64,000 nt of DNA from Sinomicrobium weinanense (GTDB lineage Bacteria; Bacteroidota; Bacteroidia; Flavobacteriales; Flavobacteriaceae). Positions 54,432-63,573 of this stretch are shown in pieces. Where the stretch lies: NCBI RefSeq assembly GCF_018863395.1, contig NZ_JAHKRR010000014.1:42389-106388 (forward strand). The letters are read 5' to 3'. Below the pieces are notes generated by a model. The model was given only the letters and a program-made list of their open reading frames with translations, made no database searches and had not been told where the DNA came from. The position numbers and the translations under genes are program-made. Numbering within the stretch: position 1 is the first letter of the stretch; each line of letters opens with the position of its first letter.

Positions 54432-57400
54432 ATGAAGACTTTCCCTCATTTTTTTAAACTGATGTTTGCTTTTTTAATGCATATTCTTCTTTTGTCGGTG
54501 TTCATATTTCCGGACAGGTCCGGCGGACAGGAGATAGAATTTGAAAAAATAACCGCAAAAGATGGTTTAACCCATAGTACGGTCTACGATATTACCCAGG
54601 ACGATACCGGGATTATGTGGTTTGGGACCAGGGAGGGGCTCAATAGTTACAACGGAAGTAAGATCATAACCTATTATCACGATCCGGAAAATGACAACAG
54701 TATTAACAGCAATCAGATCAATGCCGTTGAAAACCTGGGGAGCGGGCTGTATATCGGTACCAATTCGGGACTGGATAAATTTGAACCCGGGACACATTTC
54801 TTTAAACATATACTGAAAGGGAACACAGGTGCTGTAAATACCATTTTCGAGTCCGGGGACAGTACTGTTTTTGCTGGAACTGGCAAAGGCCTTTTTACGA
54901 TTGACCGGGAAGGGACCGTACATCATTATTTAAAAGGGCGTCTCGTTAAAGCTATTGCAGAATACAAAACAAATGTGTTCTGGGCGGCGCTCAACAAAAG
55001 GATCCTGCTGATCAATAACTTCGGAGAGATCATAAAGAAATACAGAATCCCCGACAGCCCGGATACATCAGACGGCAATATCTTTACGATTAACACCCTT
55101 TTTAAAGACAGGCAGGGGGCTGTTTGGGTGGGGACGTCACGCGGCCTGTTTTACTTTGATAAGGCCAGTGATTCTTTTCAGCACATGGCCATCGGGAATT
55201 CGAATAAAATAGAGGCCGAAGTCATCCGGAGTATAGACCAGGGTACCGGGAACAATCTCTGGCTGGGTACCGAGAGTGGCATATTTGTCTATGACAAAGC
55301 AACCGGGACTTTGGTTAATTACTACACACAGTCGTTCAGTGAACAACCCGAAACACTTTCGGATAAATCGGTTTACAGCATATTTATCAGTAAAGAACAA
55401 ATTGTGTGGATCGGGACCTATTTCGGAGGCGTAAACTATACAAATCCCAAATCCGGGGGAGTCGTTAAATACTTTCCGGGCGATTATAAAAATTCCATTG
55501 GGGGGAAAGCCGTAAGCCAGATCGTTGAAATGGAAAACAACGAGGTCTGGATAGGTACCGAAGACGGGGGGATCAGTATTCTTGACAAGTCAAGTGAACG
55601 CTTTCGGTTCCTGAATACGGGAGACGGGTTGAGCAGCAATAATGTCCATTCCCTGGAAGAAGACAGCCGTGGCAATATCTGGATAGGGACCTTTCTGGGC
55701 GGACTGAGCAGGTATGAAAAAAAGACAGGGAAAATCTCGGTTTTTAAGTTTGATAAAAACGATAAAAACTCACTGTCCAATAATTGCGTATATGCTATCC
55801 GTGAGGATCACAGCGGAAGGCTTTGGGTGGGGACGCAATTCGGTCTGAATATTTACGACCGCGACTCGAAGAAATTCAGCCTTTACAAAGCCGAAGTTCT
55901 GGGCAATAAGTTTGTGTATGACATTCTGGAAGATTCTGAAAATAACCTCTGGTTCTGTACCCGTCGCTCGGGTGTATATATGCTCGATTCCAAAACGGGA
56001 AAACTTACCCGTCCCGAAATCGTTTCGGGAACCGGTTCCCGGAAAAATGGGCAAATCGTAAGCGCCTATGAAGATTCAAAAGGAAATATCTGGTTCGGAA
56101 CCCTGAATCAGGGAATTATATTGCACAGGAAAAACGGGGAAAACCTCGAGTTTTTTGAACAGAATAAAAACCTGCCAAACAGCAATACATACGGAATACT
56201 GGAAGACGATTTCGGAAAAATATGGATCTCGACCAATAAAGGGTTAAGTGTTTATGACCCTAAAAATAACAGCCTCGGGCATTTGGGAATTGAAGACGGG
56301 CTCAGTACGAATCAGTTCAATTTCAAATCTGCTTTCAAGGACAGGAGAGGCATGCTTTATTTCGGATCGGTTTATGGGTTGAATGTCATAGACCCTGACG
56401 AATTCAATGAGTCTCCCGGGACACCGGACCTGGAATTTAACAGTTTTCAACTGTTCAACCGGGAAGTCCCCGTTACCGAAAAAGGGGTGCTGAAAAAGCA
56501 TATCAATTATCAGGACAAGATAACGCTGAACCACAGGCAGGATGTTATTTCCATAGCATACGGGGCCATTAATTATCTCAACGAAGGAGCTGTGAAGTAT
56601 GCCTATAAACTGGACGGTTTTGACGACGGCTGGAATGAGGTAGGCACCAAAACCACGGCCACCTACACCAACCTTTCGCCCGGCGACTATACATTCAGGG
56701 TAAGGACCCTGCCGCTTTCCCTGAACAACGAACGGAAAATAGCACTGACCGTCCTTCCGCCATTCTGGAAAACCGATATTGCCTATTTTATTTACGTATT
56801 GATCATCCTGTTGATGGTATATGCCTATTGGCGGTTTGTAAGGTTCATCCACAACCAGAAACTGGCTTTACAAATGGAAAGGTTCGAAAAAGAAAAGAAC
56901 AATGAACTGAACCGGCACAAACTCAATTTCTTTACATTCATTTCGCACGAATTCAAGACCCCGTTAACGCTGATCATGGCTTCTGTCGAAAAATTTTTCA
57001 GGGAAAAAGTGAACAGGAGTGCCCCTCCGGAAGAATTGCTGTCGATCAAAAAAAACACGGATAAACTCAATCAACTCATACATCAATTGCTTGAATTTCG
57101 TAAAATTGAGACCGAACATGCAAAGCTCGAGCTTAAAAAGGGAGATATAGTGTTGTTCCTCAAAGATACTTTTGAAGCGTTTAACCCGCTGTTTGAGGCT
57201 AAAGGGATCGAACGTGATTTTTGTTCCGATATTCCGGAATATACCTGTTATTTTGATCCCTCCAAGGTAGAAATGATCACCACAAACCTCGTATCAAATG
57301 CTTTGAAGAACACACCTGAAGGCGGAACAATACGTCTGGGGATGCGGATAAGCAGCTTTCTCGACGAGAAAAAGAGGAGCAGGATCTTTCTCGAACTTAC

Positions 57401-58475
57401 CGATACCGGTAAAGGAATGTCTGCCGGGGTGATAGCAAAGGTTACCGAGCCTTTTTACAAGCAGGAAGGACAGGGCGGGAATTCCAATTCGGGGCTCGGT
57501 CTGGCCCTGGTAAAAAGCCTTGCCGATTTCCTGGAGGGAAAACTGGATATCAGGTCAGAACAGGGGAGGGGAACTACGATACATGTAGACTTTCCGCTGA
57601 TACTCAAAATAAAAAGTGAAAAGGAACTGCAAAAAATTAACGGTAATAAATCATTGAATGTGATGAACGATCTTATCATCGGCAGTATTGAGGCGGAGGA
57701 ATTTACCGGGCTGCAAAAAAAGAACAACCTTAAAATACTGATCGCCGAAGACAATGTTGAGCTCATGAAATTTCTTCAGAGGCATTTTGCCGGCAGATTC
57801 CAGGTCATAACAGCCAGAGATGGCGAACAGGCCCTTGAAAAAATGGAACATACCCATCCCGATATCATTATTTCCGATGTTAAGATGCCCGGAGTTTCGG
57901 GAATACAATTTTGCAGAAAAGTAAAATCCGATCCCGATACCCGCCATATTCCGTTTCTATTGTTAACGGCCAGGAATAACGATAACTTCAGGATCGATGC
58001 GCTTGCTTCCGGAGCAAATGTCTACCTGACCAAGCCCTTTAATCTTAAAGAACTCGATCTGCTGGTGACCAACCTGCTGGAGACCAATAAAAACCTTGAA
58101 AAACGTTTTTCCGGAATAAATACGCCCGACCCGGAACATATTCCGGCAAATAATCATGAGCGCGAGTTCCTGAGAAAAATATCCTCCCTGGTAGAGCAAC
58201 ATCATCCCAATCCCGGATTTGGTGTTGAAAGCCTGGCGAATGAAGCAGGTATTAGTCGTTCCCTGCTTCATATAAAAATGAAGAAGATCACCGGGCTGAG
58301 TGCGTTAGACTATATCAAACGCATCCGCATGAAAAAAGCGACCCGGCTTATCCGGGAGGGAAAGAATATTTCAGAAGTAGCCTATAAGGTAGGGTACAGT
58401 GATCCGAATTATTTTAGTCGCGCATTCAAAAAGGAATTTAATATAACCCCTACTCAGTTTGCCGGGCAAAAATAG
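54432..58475 (+). CDS. Hybrid two-component system regulator (HTCS) of PUL C
   Basis: 1347 residues, full length for an HTCS. A signal peptide is followed by two seven-bladed Reg_prop propellers (repeats such as GIMWFGTREGLN, AVWVGTSRGLF, NIWIGTFLGGLSRY), a Y_Y_Y domain (AYKLDGFDDGWNEVG to FRVRTLP), one transmembrane helix (IAYFIYVLIILLMVYAYW), a histidine kinase (FISHEFKTPL, His839; N box NALKNTPEGG; SGLGLALVK), a receiver (ILIAEDN, phospho-acceptor Asp1149 in ISDVKMPG, K in YLTKPF) and a C-terminal AraC helix-turn-helix (VAYKVGYSDPNYFSRAFKKEF). It senses an oligosaccharide in the periplasm and activates the PUL on DNA. Confidence 0.95.
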   Translation: MKTFPHFFKLMFAFLMHILLLSVFIFPDRSGGQEIEFEKITAKDGLTHSTVYDITQDDTGIMWFGTREGLNSYNGSKIITYYHDPENDNSINSNQINAVENLGSGLYIGTNSGLDKFEPGTHFFKHILKGNTGAVNTIFESGDSTVFAGTGKGLFTIDREGTVHHYLKGRLVKAIAEYKTNVFWAALNKRILLINNFGEIIKKYRIPDSPDTSDGNIFTINTLFKDRQGAVWVGTSRGLFYFDKASDSFQHMAIGNSNKIEAEVIRSIDQGTGNNLWLGTESGIFVYDKATGTLVNYYTQSFSEQPETLSDKSVYSIFISKEQIVWIGTYFGGVNYTNPKSGGVVKYFPGDYKNSIGGKAVSQIVEMENNEVWIGTEDGGISILDKSSERFRFLNTGDGLSSNNVHSLEEDSRGNIWIGTFLGGLSRYEKKTGKISVFKFDKNDKNSLSNNCVYAIREDHSGRLWVGTQFGLNIYDRDSKKFSLYKAEVLGNKFVYDILEDSENNLWFCTRRSGVYMLDSKTGKLTRPEIVSGTGSRKNGQIVSAYEDSKGNIWFGTLNQGIILHRKNGENLEFFEQNKNLPNSNTYGILEDDFGKIWISTNKGLSVYDPKNNSLGHLGIEDGLSTNQFNFKSAFKDRRGMLYFGSVYGLNVIDPDEFNESPGTPDLEFNSFQLFNREVPVTEKGVLKKHINYQDKITLNHRQDVISIAYGAINYLNEGAVKYAYKLDGFDDGWNEVGTKTTATYTNLSPGDYTFRVRTLPLSLNNERKIALTVLPPFWKTDIAYFIYVLIILLMVYAYWRFVRFIHNQKLALQMERFEKEKNNELNRHKLNFFTFISHEFKTPLTLIMASVEKFFREKVNRSAPPEELLSIKKNTDKLNQLIHQLLEFRKIETEHAKLELKKGDIVLFLKDTFEAFNPLFEAKGIERDFCSDIPEYTCYFDPSKVEMITTNLVSNALKNTPEGGTIRLGMRISSFLDEKKRSRIFLELTDTGKGMSAGVIAKVTEPFYKQEGQGGNSNSGLGLALVKSLADFLEGKLDIRSEQGRGTTIHVDFPLILKIKSEKELQKINGNKSLNVMNDLIIGSIEAEEFTGLQKKNNLKILIAEDNVELMKFLQRHFAGRFQVITARDGEQALEKMEHTHPDIIISDVKMPGVSGIQFCRKVKSDPDTRHIPFLLLTARNNDNFRIDALASGANVYLTKPFNLKELDLLVTNLLETNKNLEKRFSGINTPDPEHIPANNHEREFLRKISSLVEQHHPNPGFGVESLANEAGISRSLLHIKMKKITGLSALDYIKRIRMKKATRLIREGKNISEVAYKVGYSDPNYFSRAFKKEFNITPTQFAGQK

Positions 58476-58725
58476 TTTCTAAGGTGTTAAGGCCAGAAAA
58501 TTGATAAAACTCAACATTTTTGCTTTTAATTTGGACAAAAGTCCCCCTGATGCTGCATTCCTATTCCCTTATTTTACTGTTGAGGAGAGATTATTTATCC
58601 GAGCTTACACCATCGGGAGTTAACCCTTGACAACACCACTTATCAGTTGGCTCCGGATCTCAGTTGTCAACAGTATGGTCTTACTTAAAAATTAACCAAA
58701 AACACCAATGATGAAAACATCCCTT
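58474..58725 (+). repeat. Duplicated leader, copy 2 (after the HTCS gene)
   Basis: A 252-bp near-copy of 34918-35168 (by eye close to nine in ten identical), beginning inside the HTCS stop codon and ending at ATGATGAAAACATCCCTT. After that point the similarity stops and an acetyltransferase fragment follows. Confidence 0.8.
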
Positions 58726-58911
58726 AAAGAAAGGGTTGGGGGGAAAGGTGTAGGGAAGCAATTTATGGAACAGATAAAAGAATATGCAACATCCGAAAAT
58801 TGCACTATTATTCAATGGCAAACACCTAATTTCAATATAGAAGCAATCCACTTTTATCACAAATTAGGAGCAATACCCAAAAACAAAGAGCGATTTTTCT
58901 GGCATATATAA
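58708..58911 (+). pseudogene. Chimeric fragment: lipoprotein start codons fused to GNAT acetyltransferase C terminus
   Basis: 67-codon frame. The first codons (MMKTSL) come from the duplicated leader; residues 11-67 (GGKGVGKQFMEQIKEYA, TIIQWQTPNFNIEAIHFYHKLGA) are the C-terminal part of a GNAT acetyltransferase, with the acetyl-CoA loop in altered GKGVGK form and without the N-terminal half. It is either a dead remnant or, less likely, a small expressed hybrid under the PUL-type promoter. Confidence 0.7.
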
Positions 58912-58952
58912 AATTGACCAGGAGAGAAAGTATATAACAATCTTTTGGAACC

Positions 58953-58983
58953 AAAGCCTCCGATCTGAAATTTCGGAGGCTTT
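58953..58983. terminator. Rho-independent terminator
   Basis: AAAGCCTCCGA (58953-58963) and TCGGAGGCTTT (58973-58983) form a perfect 11-bp stem with a 9-base loop, followed by TCTTATTT. It ends plus-strand transcription and its symmetry suits the convergent AraC gene as well. Confidence 0.85.
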
Positions 58984-59036
58984 TCTTATTTCTGTCTGTA
59001 TACAACATCGGTATTAGGGCGGCATAAACCTCGCTA

Positions 59037-59879
59037 CTATGCCTGTATTTCCTTTCGGGTTTCCCGCATGCCTTTTCCCGTGTATTTCTTCATCATACGA
59101 TTGAGATGGCTACTATCCGTAAAACCGAGATCAAAGGCTATATTCCGGAAAGGGGTATCCGTAAATTTAGCTCTTGAAGCTGCAATCCGAAGTCTGGACC
59201 TTAAAACAAAATCCTGGAACGTCTCTCCTGCATTGCGTTTGAAATACTGGCTGAAGTATTTTTCGGAAATATGGAACTTATCAGAAAGATGGCTGACCGT
59301 TAATTTTTCAGGCTCCATGATCTGGGAATTGATATAGGTCACAAGATCCGCAAACCGCCGGTCCTTTAGATCCATGTGGTCAAAAACCTTGCGTTGTATA
59401 TTCCGGCTGATAAGTGCCAGAGCAGAAGCGAGGGTGTTCCGTATAATGAAAGGGCTGCAGTCCTCCTTCTTCTCATATTCGTAGCGAATGACATCTAGCA
59501 AACGCTTTAGCTGAAACCTGTCATCGGGATCATTGATCAGTTCCCCGGAGTGATGGTCATGGTTAGCCAATATAAAATTCAATTTGTTGAACCAATTGCT
59601 GTAATCTACACTGTCCCTGATCCGGGAGGTAAAATAATGATTGGTAAAGCGGACGAACAGAAAAGTGGTTTCTTCTTCGAGAATATAAGAATGGCAACGT
59701 GCAGCAGGTAACAGAAAAATACCGTTCCGGTTATAAGGATGCCTGATATGATTTACCGAATGAAAGCCCGTCCCTTCCAGGACATATACCAATTCAAAAA
59801 AATTGTTTTTCCGGTTTCGTTCTTTCCATTGCTTGCATTGCAGCACCTCAATGGAAAAATCGTCATGTATATGCTCCAT
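59037..59879 (-). CDS. AraC-family transcriptional regulator with cupin domain
   Basis: 280 residues. The N-terminal cupin (NNFFELVYVLEGTGFHSVNHIRHPY, GIFLLPAARCHSYI) is followed by a C-terminal AraC domain with two helix-turn-helices (LTVSHLSDKFHISEKYFSQYFKRN and FRNIAFDLGFTDSSHLNRMMKKY). Divergent from the AhpD-like and MDR genes at 60006 and 60449 and probably their regulator. Confidence 0.88.
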   Translation of the reverse strand: MEHIHDDFSIEVLQCKQWKERNRKNNFFELVYVLEGTGFHSVNHIRHPYNRNGIFLLPAARCHSYILEEETTFLFVRFTNHYFTSRIRDSVDYSNWFNKLNFILANHDHHSGELINDPDDRFQLKRLLDVIRYEYEKKEDCSPFIIRNTLASALALISRNIQRKVFDHMDLKDRRFADLVTYINSQIMEPEKLTVSHLSDKFHISEKYFSQYFKRNAGETFQDFVLRSRLRIAASRAKFTDTPFRNIAFDLGFTDSSHLNRMMKKYTGKGMRETRKEIQA

Positions 59880-60005
59880 TCCACAAAAGTAGCTATTTCA
59901 CATACGAAACGAATCATTATCTTATATGGATACTGTTTTTTCCCAGATCAATACACCTCTTTTTATGGCCGGGGAATGAACTTTGCAAACAGAAACAGAT
60001 ATCAT

Positions 60006-60428
60006 ATGGACTATAAGGAAATTTCAAAAAGAACCATCGGGCATCTTTACCAGGCACACAACAGTATCCGGAATTCCGGCATTGCCCCTCAGTACATCGT
60101 GTTGGCTGAATTGAGAGTATCGCAGTTAAACGGCTGTGCATACTGTTGCAGGTTTCACACCGGGGAGCTCCGCGAAATAGGAATGACACCGGAGTTTATT
60201 GATTCTATTCCGGGTTTCCGGCATTCATCAGCTTTTAGCAATAAGCAAAGGCTCGTACTGGAATTCGCAGAAGCCGTATCCGGATTAGAAGGTAATATTC
60301 CCGCAATCCGGGAGGCGCTTAGTGCCTGTTTTACCGAGAAGGAAATTACGGAACTAACGGCCAGTATAGCTCTTATGGGAGCATTGAACCGCTTGCGTAT
60401 CGTTCTGGGAGCCCCGGATGAGTTTTAA
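60006..60428 (+). CDS. Carboxymuconolactone decarboxylase/AhpD-like protein
   Basis: 140 residues from the ATG at 60006; an open frame reaches back to 59739 but overlaps the divergent AraC gene and has no family resemblance. The AhpD redox motif is present: LNGCAYCCRFHTGELREIG (CxxC within). It may serve as a peroxidase or alkyl-hydroperoxide reductase partner. It is followed by the MDR oxidoreductase after 20 bases. Confidence 0.85.
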   Translation: MDYKEISKRTIGHLYQAHNSIRNSGIAPQYIVLAELRVSQLNGCAYCCRFHTGELREIGMTPEFIDSIPGFRHSSAFSNKQRLVLEFAEAVSGLEGNIPAIREALSACFTEKEITELTASIALMGALNRLRIVLGAPDEF

Positions 60429-60448
60429 CAATAAAATCAACGATCGAA

Positions 60449-61393
60449 ATGAAGGCCATAGTATTGAAAGGATTCGGGGGAGTCGAAAATTTAATCGTCG
60501 GGCAGATTGATGTACCTGCCATTACCGATGATGAAGTATTGATAAAAGTAAAAGCATTCAGTATTAACCCGGTCGATTACAAGGTTCGGGAAGGAGTGGG
60601 GTGGGCACATGACTTACTGAAATACAACCCCATTATTTTAGGATGGGATGTTTCGGGTATTGTTGAAGCCGTTGGAAAAAATGTGGCAAAGTTTAAAGCA
60701 GGTGACGAAGTATTCGGGATGATCAATTTTGTAGGGCATGGTAAGGCCTATGCAGAATACGTTGCGGCAAAAGCAGGCCAGCTGGCATTGAAACCCAAAA
60801 ACATCTCCCATGCGGAAGCTGCCGCCAGTACGCTTGCTGCACTTACCGCCTGGCAGGCATTTCATCATTTTGGCAGGCTGAAGAAGGATGATAAGGTGCT
60901 CATCCATGCCGCATCGGGCGGCGTCGGACATTTTGCCGTACAAATCGCAAAATATATGGGAGCCTATGTCATAGGAACTTCATCGGCAGGAAATAAGGAT
61001 TTTGTGCTCGGGCTTGGGGCTGACCGGCATATTGATTATAGAAGCGAAAACTTTGACGAAGTATTGAGTGACATCGATTTTTGCCTGGAAACGATAGGGC
61101 ATGTAAATTTCAGGCGATCTGTACAGGTATTAAAACGTGGTGGAACGATCGTCAACCTCCCATCGGGCCTGACAACAGAAGATGAGCGGCTGGCTAACAT
61201 AAAAGACCTGAAATCCTGCTTTTTTATGGCCGTGTATTCCAGTGGCCGGGATATGGGTATCATTAGCGACTTGCTTGGCAAGGGGCTTATCAAACCATTT
61301 ATTTCCAGGACGTTCGTATTCGATGAGATCAGGGAAGCACATCGGCAAATCGAAAGCGGGCGGACCGTTGGGAAAGTCGTGGTTTGCCTTTGA
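60449..61393 (+). CDS. Zinc-less MDR-family NAD(P)-dependent oxidoreductase (quinone oxidoreductase-like)
   Basis: 314 residues. N-terminal GroES-like fold (VKAFSINPVDYKVREG, GWDVSGIVEAVGKNV) and a Rossmann fold with IHAASGGVGHFAVQIAKYMGAYVIG (AASGGVG nucleotide motif). No zinc-binding Cys cluster, so a quinone/enone reductase type. Same transcript as the AhpD-like gene. Its 3' end (about 61286-61393) recurs as a fragment at 62910-63017. Confidence 0.88.
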   Translation: MKAIVLKGFGGVENLIVGQIDVPAITDDEVLIKVKAFSINPVDYKVREGVGWAHDLLKYNPIILGWDVSGIVEAVGKNVAKFKAGDEVFGMINFVGHGKAYAEYVAAKAGQLALKPKNISHAEAAASTLAALTAWQAFHHFGRLKKDDKVLIHAASGGVGHFAVQIAKYMGAYVIGTSSAGNKDFVLGLGADRHIDYRSENFDEVLSDIDFCLETIGHVNFRRSVQVLKRGGTIVNLPSGLTTEDERLANIKDLKSCFFMAVYSSGRDMGIISDLLGKGLIKPFISRTFVFDEIREAHRQIESGRTVGKVVVCL

Positions 61394-61732
61394 TATGTAT
61401 GATATTACACCCGATGTCTTCGTGATTTAATTTCATTAAATGGGTCTAATTCCCCGATGCTCTGCATCGAAATGAGCCGAGGTTTGCTCGTTTGAATACC
61501 TCGTGGGCTTGCTCCGAGGTAGTTGATTATTAATGTTTCCATGTAATGACTTCGAATGTTCTCGCCTGTTTGCAAACACGATTTTTGTTTCATAATCATT
61601 TGCTTCTAAAAGGGACATCCATAAAATCATAAATTATAATAATTTTGCCCCGGCACATCCTGAGCAATTTTTGGAATCGATTCTCAAAAATAGTAAACTC
61701 ATTGTGTTCTTTTTTAGAAAGCTCTTAATATA
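61394..61732. repeat. Intergenic region with clustered short palindromes
   Basis: No gene seen. CGATGC/GCATCG (61455-61460, 61464-61469) and ACCTCG/CGAGGT (61498-61503, 61515-61520) form hairpins within 70 bp, with a GAGC/GCTC pair between. This looks like a REP- or IS200-end type relic, but no transposase is near. Confidence 0.35.
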
Positions 61733-62758
61733 ATGCCTGGAAGAAAGAAAAATAACGATACCGGTCCCTTACCTTTCGAAACCTTATTGAATAATTTTCG
61801 TAAGAAAAAGGATTATAGCGAACTCCCCGGCATAGATATTCCTATGTGGCCGGATGATGTCGTCTTTCAGGATGATCTTGGCGATGAGCGTTATTACAAT
61901 GATATATTCATAGAGCAAAGACGAGACCAGCCTTCCGGGTTTCGCTTCTTTATAAAAATATTGTTTTTCATGCATAACTTATGCTTTTCCATAATTCTCT
62001 ATGGTTTTATCTCCGGAAAAATTCACGGATTTGGAGACTTTTGGTTCTTTCTATTGGTCCCTGCTATGGCATGGATATTTCTTGGTTTTGAAGTTCTTGG
62101 AGCTAGGCTAGGAGCCGTACGTTTTAATCGAAAAACACAGATGGTCTATGTCGGAGATATTGGAGGGGTCGTTTCCTTACCCTGGAAGTTGGTTAAGCCC
62201 TTTTTTAATTTTGGTGTTCATGGTGGAGATTTGAGGTTCTTCTTTCCTCAACCAGAAACATTATTTAAAAATGATGGAACAGAAGTAAAGTATGAGTATT
62301 ATAATGCCAAAGAGCCTTTTATGCTCAACGGCAATATAGATTGGCGTGATACCGGCATCGATGGAAGCCTCTTACGCCTGGAGTTCTATCGACGTTATAT
62401 GGAACAAGGGCTAGATGCGGTACAACCAGATCCAGAGAAGGTCGATCCGAACACCGTTCGTCCACCCAGTCAGGCACAGCAAAGCCATCCTGACCAAGGG
62501 GTAATGCTCTACTATGTATTGGATCCGCTGGCCAGGCTGGGTGGTTTACTAGCGGGAGGTCCGTTGATCGATTGGTTTCTTCGCAGGCAGGCAGCAAAAT
62601 TCAAATGGCCGGATGAAATAGAACGGCTATGTTCACCGGACGCTGATCTTTCCGGGATTGACACTACTCCGGTCAAACCGGGTAAAAATCTATTTTACCG
62701 GTGTTTTGGACTTGGAGGTATTGTACTGGTCAATGCCAAAGCTCAGAGAGTTGGTTGA
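61733..62758 (+). CDS. Uncharacterized membrane protein
   Basis: 341 residues. I do not recognise the family with certainty; it may resemble DUF6708. Two transmembrane helices (about 71-94 and 102-122) are followed by a soluble part with VRFNRKTQMVYVGDIGGVVSLPWK and, at about 245-255, a Gln/Ser-rich linker, then a hydrophobic LDPLARLGGLLAGGPLIDWFLRR. No signal peptide. Flanked by the intact MDR gene and a fragment of a second MDR 3' end, so it probably arrived by rearrangement. Confidence 0.6.
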   Translation: MPGRKKNNDTGPLPFETLLNNFRKKKDYSELPGIDIPMWPDDVVFQDDLGDERYYNDIFIEQRRDQPSGFRFFIKILFFMHNLCFSIILYGFISGKIHGFGDFWFFLLVPAMAWIFLGFEVLGARLGAVRFNRKTQMVYVGDIGGVVSLPWKLVKPFFNFGVHGGDLRFFFPQPETLFKNDGTEVKYEYYNAKEPFMLNGNIDWRDTGIDGSLLRLEFYRRYMEQGLDAVQPDPEKVDPNTVRPPSQAQQSHPDQGVMLYYVLDPLARLGGLLAGGPLIDWFLRRQAAKFKWPDEIERLCSPDADLSGIDTTPVKPGKNLFYRCFGLGGIVLVNAKAQRVG

Positions 62759-62909
62759 TTTATCCTATTTTATCTTCATATATTTCTGGATGATCATAAT
62801 ATAGAAATACCATAATATTTCCATAACATCTAACCTAAACAGGTAAAAGATCGGGGCAAGCCAAACCCAAAACTCCACCGGCAGAAGCGAAAAAGAATGG
62901 CAGCTTACT
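62759..62909. other. Intergenic stretch before the MDR fragment
   Basis: No gene, terminator or clear operator seen; AT-rich in its first half. Confidence 0.5.
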
Positions 62910-63017
62910 CTGGTCAAACCATTTATTTCCAGTACGTACGCCTTTGATAAGATCAGGGAAGCTCATTTGCATATCGAAAGCGGACGGACCGTAGGGAAAA
63001 TAGTTGTTTGCCTCTAA
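62910..63017 (+). pseudogene. 3' fragment of a second MDR oxidoreductase
   Basis: 35 codons plus stop: LVKPFISSTYAFDKIREAH then IESGRTVGKIVVCL. They match the last 35 residues of the MDR protein encoded at 60449-61393 with seven or eight differences. There is no start codon or upstream part, so it is a relic of a duplicated or replaced gene. Confidence 0.85.
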
Positions 63018-63079
63018 CGATATATATTCTTTTCCGTCTTACGGACGGGGAAAACAAAACAACCGATAACATAGAAGAA

Positions 63080-63095
63080 ACCGGGAAATCCCGGT
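63080..63095 (-). terminator. Probable terminator of the PNPOx-like gene
   Basis: ACCGGG/CCCGGT with a 4-base loop (63086-63089), read on the minus strand just after the stop at 63098 and followed by TTTCTTC. Confidence 0.5.
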
Positions 63096-63097
63096 CT

Positions 63098-63550
63098 CTA
63101 TAATCTATAAGCCTTCTTTGCACTTTCAACCTGTTCCGTTTCTGTGGTTTCCGGAAACAGGATATATTTCGGCGCAATTATGGGCTTAATCCGGTTGACA
63201 GTAATTTTTGTAATTGTTGCAAACGGAAAATTTCCATGGGTCATTTTGGTCAGTATTTTTTCCATTTCTACAAATTCCGAATCCGTTCTTTCAACTATTT
63301 CGGCATTCCCTTTAATTTGAAATCCTTTTTGCACCAAAACGTCTATAAAACTCACACAAACATTTTGGTTTTGTCTAATGTTTTTCACAGTTTGGGGGGA
63401 AGCTATATTCGCAACTATTATTTTGTCCGTTTTATAATAAGTGAATATTTCTTTCGGGGAAACATTTGGTATGCCTTTAGTTGAGACCGTTGCCAACCAA
63501 CATAAAACACTTCGGTCAATATATTCTTTGATATCCGCTGTAAATTCCAT
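63098..63550 (-). CDS. Pyridoxamine 5'-phosphate oxidase-family flavoprotein
   Basis: 150 residues with the split-barrel FMN-binding fold: LCWLATVSTKGIPNVSPKEIF, IIVANIASPQTVKNIRQNQNVCVSFID, and IKGNAEIVERTDSEF. It lacks the substrate residues of PdxH, so a general FMN or F420-like stress protein is more likely than vitamin B6 synthesis. Cytoplasmic. 23 bp downstream of the SIS-domain gene in the same direction. Confidence 0.8.
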   Translation of the reverse strand: MEFTADIKEYIDRSVLCWLATVSTKGIPNVSPKEIFTYYKTDKIIVANIASPQTVKNIRQNQNVCVSFIDVLVQKGFQIKGNAEIVERTDSEFVEMEKILTKMTHGNFPFATITKITVNRIKPIIAPKYILFPETTETEQVESAKKAYRL

Positions 63551-63573
63551 TTTTTGCTTACGTTAATTTATTA

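Noticed and set aside
59739..60005. Upstream extension of the AhpD-like reading frame
   Set aside because: Overlaps the divergent AraC gene and encodes no recognisable sequence; the family starts at the ATG 60006.
61436..61630. Minus-strand ORFs of about 64 codons in the palindrome region
   Set aside because: Two overlapping frames with no start signal or family; sequence is better explained as repeat DNA.
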